The translations under genes were made by a program, and so were the position numbers. Shown piece by piece: positions 62,114 through 64,000 of a stretch of 64,000 nucleotides of DNA. A model generated the notes under the pieces. The model ran no database searches. It worked only from the letters and a program-made list of their open reading frames with translations, and was not told where the DNA came from. Source of the stretch: Emydura subglobosa (Eukaryota; Chordata; Testudines; Chelidae); contig ML679989.1 of NCBI GenBank assembly GCA_007922225.1, positions 17,815,570 through 17,879,569 of the forward strand, given 5' to 3'. The stretch's first letter is position 1. Each line of letters begins with the position of its first letter.

Positions 62114-63146
62114 TGGTCCCCCTCCTGGTCTTCCTTGCAAGCACCCACTTAAGATTTTAACCTTCCCAGCTGTCACCTCTCTTGGGCAGAAACCTGCATC
62201 TCTTTCCCTTCAGACAGGGGGCTTAATTTGCTGTCCCTCTGCACCTCACTGTGATTTCCCAGGAGGTCTGCCCAGGGTCCAGCACATGTGGCCAACTCTT
62301 TCCAGTGGCTCTAACAATGTATACCAGTTACCAACCAGCCTTCTCAAAGCAAACTGCATTTACTCATGACAACATACAAAAGAAAACATACAAAACAAAC
62401 AAAACATGCAAAAACAATAGAATTTACACACATGCTAAAAACTTACCAGAGGTCACCCCCAGCTCCAACATAGGGCTCAGTCTTCCAAACCCCACAACTG
62501 GATTTGCCGCCTTGGTTACAAATTCATGTCAGTGTTCAGATCAGGAACCAGACCCCAACTTAGTAGTTTAGCTGTTTCTTTATACAGCTCAGTTGGTGGC
62601 TCACTCCTCTGGGCATAGCTTCGGGACTTTGGTTCAGGCCATAAATTCCTTAGATTCCAACTCAGAAAAGCCCTAAAATACATGCTTAGGTTCATCTCTA
62701 TTCAACAAAACACTTACTCACTTTAAACGTTAGCCCTCTCAAGGTCCCTTCCAGTCTTATACGTCTGTGATTCTATGAAACTCTTCCTTAAGTCTCACTG
62801 ATGTCAATGGGACATAAGCATTTTAAGCACTTTGCAGAAATGGGTTCTAAAAAAATTATATATGATCCAGAGAGACAAATGTTTGAGTTGTTACCAGAGA
62901 GCAGGAAGTGATCTGTACTACAGCTGCAAGTATCTGTATTTCCAACTTGTCAGTGAATAGGTATTCTGGCTCTGAGTCATCATGTTGGCGTTGCATGTAC
63001 CTGTTTCCTGGACAGTCACAGACCTACTAATAAATGGGCTGCATTACGGAGAACTGAGTGGGAATAATTTAATCTGGGGAAATTCGCCTCTGACACTTTG
63101 AGAACTAAGAACATTTCCAAAACACTGGTGTCTTTTAAGACAAACT
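62114..63146. other. Region left of the zinc-finger gene
   Basis: A CR1 3' tail in plus orientation lies at about 62735-62780 (aaggtcccttccagtcttat, then tgtgattctatgaaa). I see nothing else. Confidence 0.4.
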
Positions 63147-63152
63147 TTTATT
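63147..63152 (-). terminator. Poly(A) signal of the zinc-finger gene
   Basis: The minus strand reads AATAAA 335 bp after the zinc-finger stop codon at 63487-63489. Position and orientation fit its 3' UTR. Confidence 0.65.
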
Positions 63153-63486
63153 GAGAATTTTTAAAATTTCAAACCCAAAATTCCAAGGACAAACTGCAAC
63201 AAATAAAGACTTTACTGAAAATGGAACCAAATTCACTGGAAAACCTCCTAAACCTGAAGTTTAACGTGAACAGCACTCAACCCACTCTATAGTAATACCC
63301 CATAATTCCAGGAAACGTCCCCTGGTGATGGGTAAGCAGAGCCCCCTCCTATAAACAAGGACAAGAGACTCCCATTACGCTCATCTCCCTTTTTACAGAG
63401 ATAGAGGACGCAGCACAGAGAGTTGAAGTGACTTGCTGAAGTCATAAGAGCGAGTGAATTACACTGGCTCATGCCCTGCTGCTCCA

Positions 63487-63999
63487 TCAGTGGGGTTTCT
63501 GCTGCATGTGGCTTCTCTGATGGGTGATGAGGGCTGAGCTCGGGCTGAAATGTTCCACGCATAGGCCACACTCGGAGGGTCTCTGGCCCACGTGCACTCT
63601 CTGGTGTTTAACAAGGGCTGAGTTCCAGCTGAAGCTTTTAAAGCAGCAAGGGCATTCGTAGGGTCGCTCTCCCGAGTGGGTTCTCTGGTGTTTGATAAGG
63701 TCTGAGCTCTGGCTGAAGCTCTTCCCACACTCGGTGCACTCATAGGGCCGCTCCCCGGTGTGGACCCTCTGATGCTGGAGGAGGTGGGAGCTCTGGCTGA
63801 AGCTCCGCCCACACGCGGCGCAGACGTAGGGCCGCTCCCCCGTGTGGACGCGCTGGTGCTGGAGGAGGTGAGAGCTCACGCTGAAGCTCTTCCCGCAGTC
63901 GGCGCAGGCGTAGGGCCGCTCCCCCGTGTGGATGCGCTGGTGCCTGATAAGGGCGGAGCTCACGCTGAAGCGCTTCCCGCACTCGGCGCACGCGTAGGG
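63487..63999 (-). CDS. C2H2 zinc-finger protein, C-terminal part
   Basis: The 3' end of a zinc-finger gene that enters from the right edge; about 170 residues are visible before the TGA at 63487-63489. There are six C2H2 fingers (C-X2-C-X12-H-X3-H). Finger cores in order: [14 protein letters not shown] (its first Cys is near the edge), [70 protein letters not shown]. Linkers are TGERPY or SGERPY, except the last, VGQRPS. All zinc ligands are present. The protein ends soon after the last finger (MQQKPH). Tandem fingers with these linkers are the form of DNA-binding vertebrate zinc-finger proteins, often KRAB type, but no effector domain is in the window and no ortholog is claimed. GC content is much higher than in the neighbouring DNA. 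Confidence 0.93.
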   Translation of the reverse strand, partial: PYACAECGKRFSVSSALIRHQRIHTGERPYACADCGKSFSVSSHLLQHQRVHTGERPYVCAACGRSFSQSSHLLQHQRVHTGERPYECTECGKSFSQSSDLIKHQRTHSGERPYECPCCFKSFSWNSALVKHQRVHVGQRPSECGLCVEHFSPSSALITHQRSHMQQKPH

Positions 64000-64000
64000 T

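Noticed and set aside
63459..63991. 117- and 83-codon minus-strand frames beside the zinc-finger frame
   Set aside because: Out-of-frame shadows of the zinc-finger coding sequence; they lack Cys/His spacing.
1..64000. CRISPR array, bacterial operon, tRNA or rRNA genes
   Set aside because: Intron structure and repeat content are vertebrate; I saw no regular spacer array and no tRNA or rRNA sequence apart from SINE remnants.

Overview
This is vertebrate genomic DNA, most likely from a turtle or a close sauropsid relative. The exons are short and separated by long introns with GT-AG borders. CR1 LINE fragments occur throughout, many ending in the CR1-type ATTCTATGAT tail. Other repeats are MIR-like SINEs, small inverted-repeat DNA transposons and Penelope-like remnants, all types I associate with chelonian genomes. 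The species assignment is inference; the vertebrate nature is seen directly.

The main content is a cluster of ficolin genes (FCN family: secreted innate-immune lectins with a collagen-like stalk and a fibrinogen-like head that activate the lectin complement pathway). Three copies are open from signal peptide to stop. Gene B is on the minus strand (9098-22197, 10 exons, 332 aa). Gene C is on the plus strand (33026-43687, 10 exons, 334 aa). Gene D is on the plus strand (46988-55982, 9 exons, 320 aa). I placed each exon by its borders. The exon lengths match between genes (82, 114, 54, 36, 36, 36, 128, 130, 135 and about 250 coding nt) and all reading phases join.

Around these lie four broken copies. 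A is on the minus strand (749-5797) with frameshifts, lost splice sites and deleted exons. E (minus, 25325-26721) keeps one clean exon 9 and the end of exon 10. F (plus, 28099-31429) keeps an exon 1 without its ATG and an altered exon 9. G (plus, 58622-59154) keeps remnants of exons 5 and 9. All copies left of about 27 kb point left and all copies right of it point right, so the cluster is a divergent, mirror-like array (A, B, E | F, C, D, G).

The right edge (63487-63999, minus strand) holds the C-terminal part of a C2H2 zinc-finger gene with six fingers, followed by a poly(A) signal at 63147-63152. Its upstream exons lie outside the window.

The rest is introns and intergenic DNA filled with repeats. 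Intron 5 of gene B is swollen by an LTR-like element, an AT-rich inverted-repeat element and a hAT-like element. A Penelope-like remnant in intron 3 of gene D retains most of a hammerhead ribozyme fold. There is one 10-base assembly gap at 60152-60161. I saw no tRNA, rRNA or CRISPR array.
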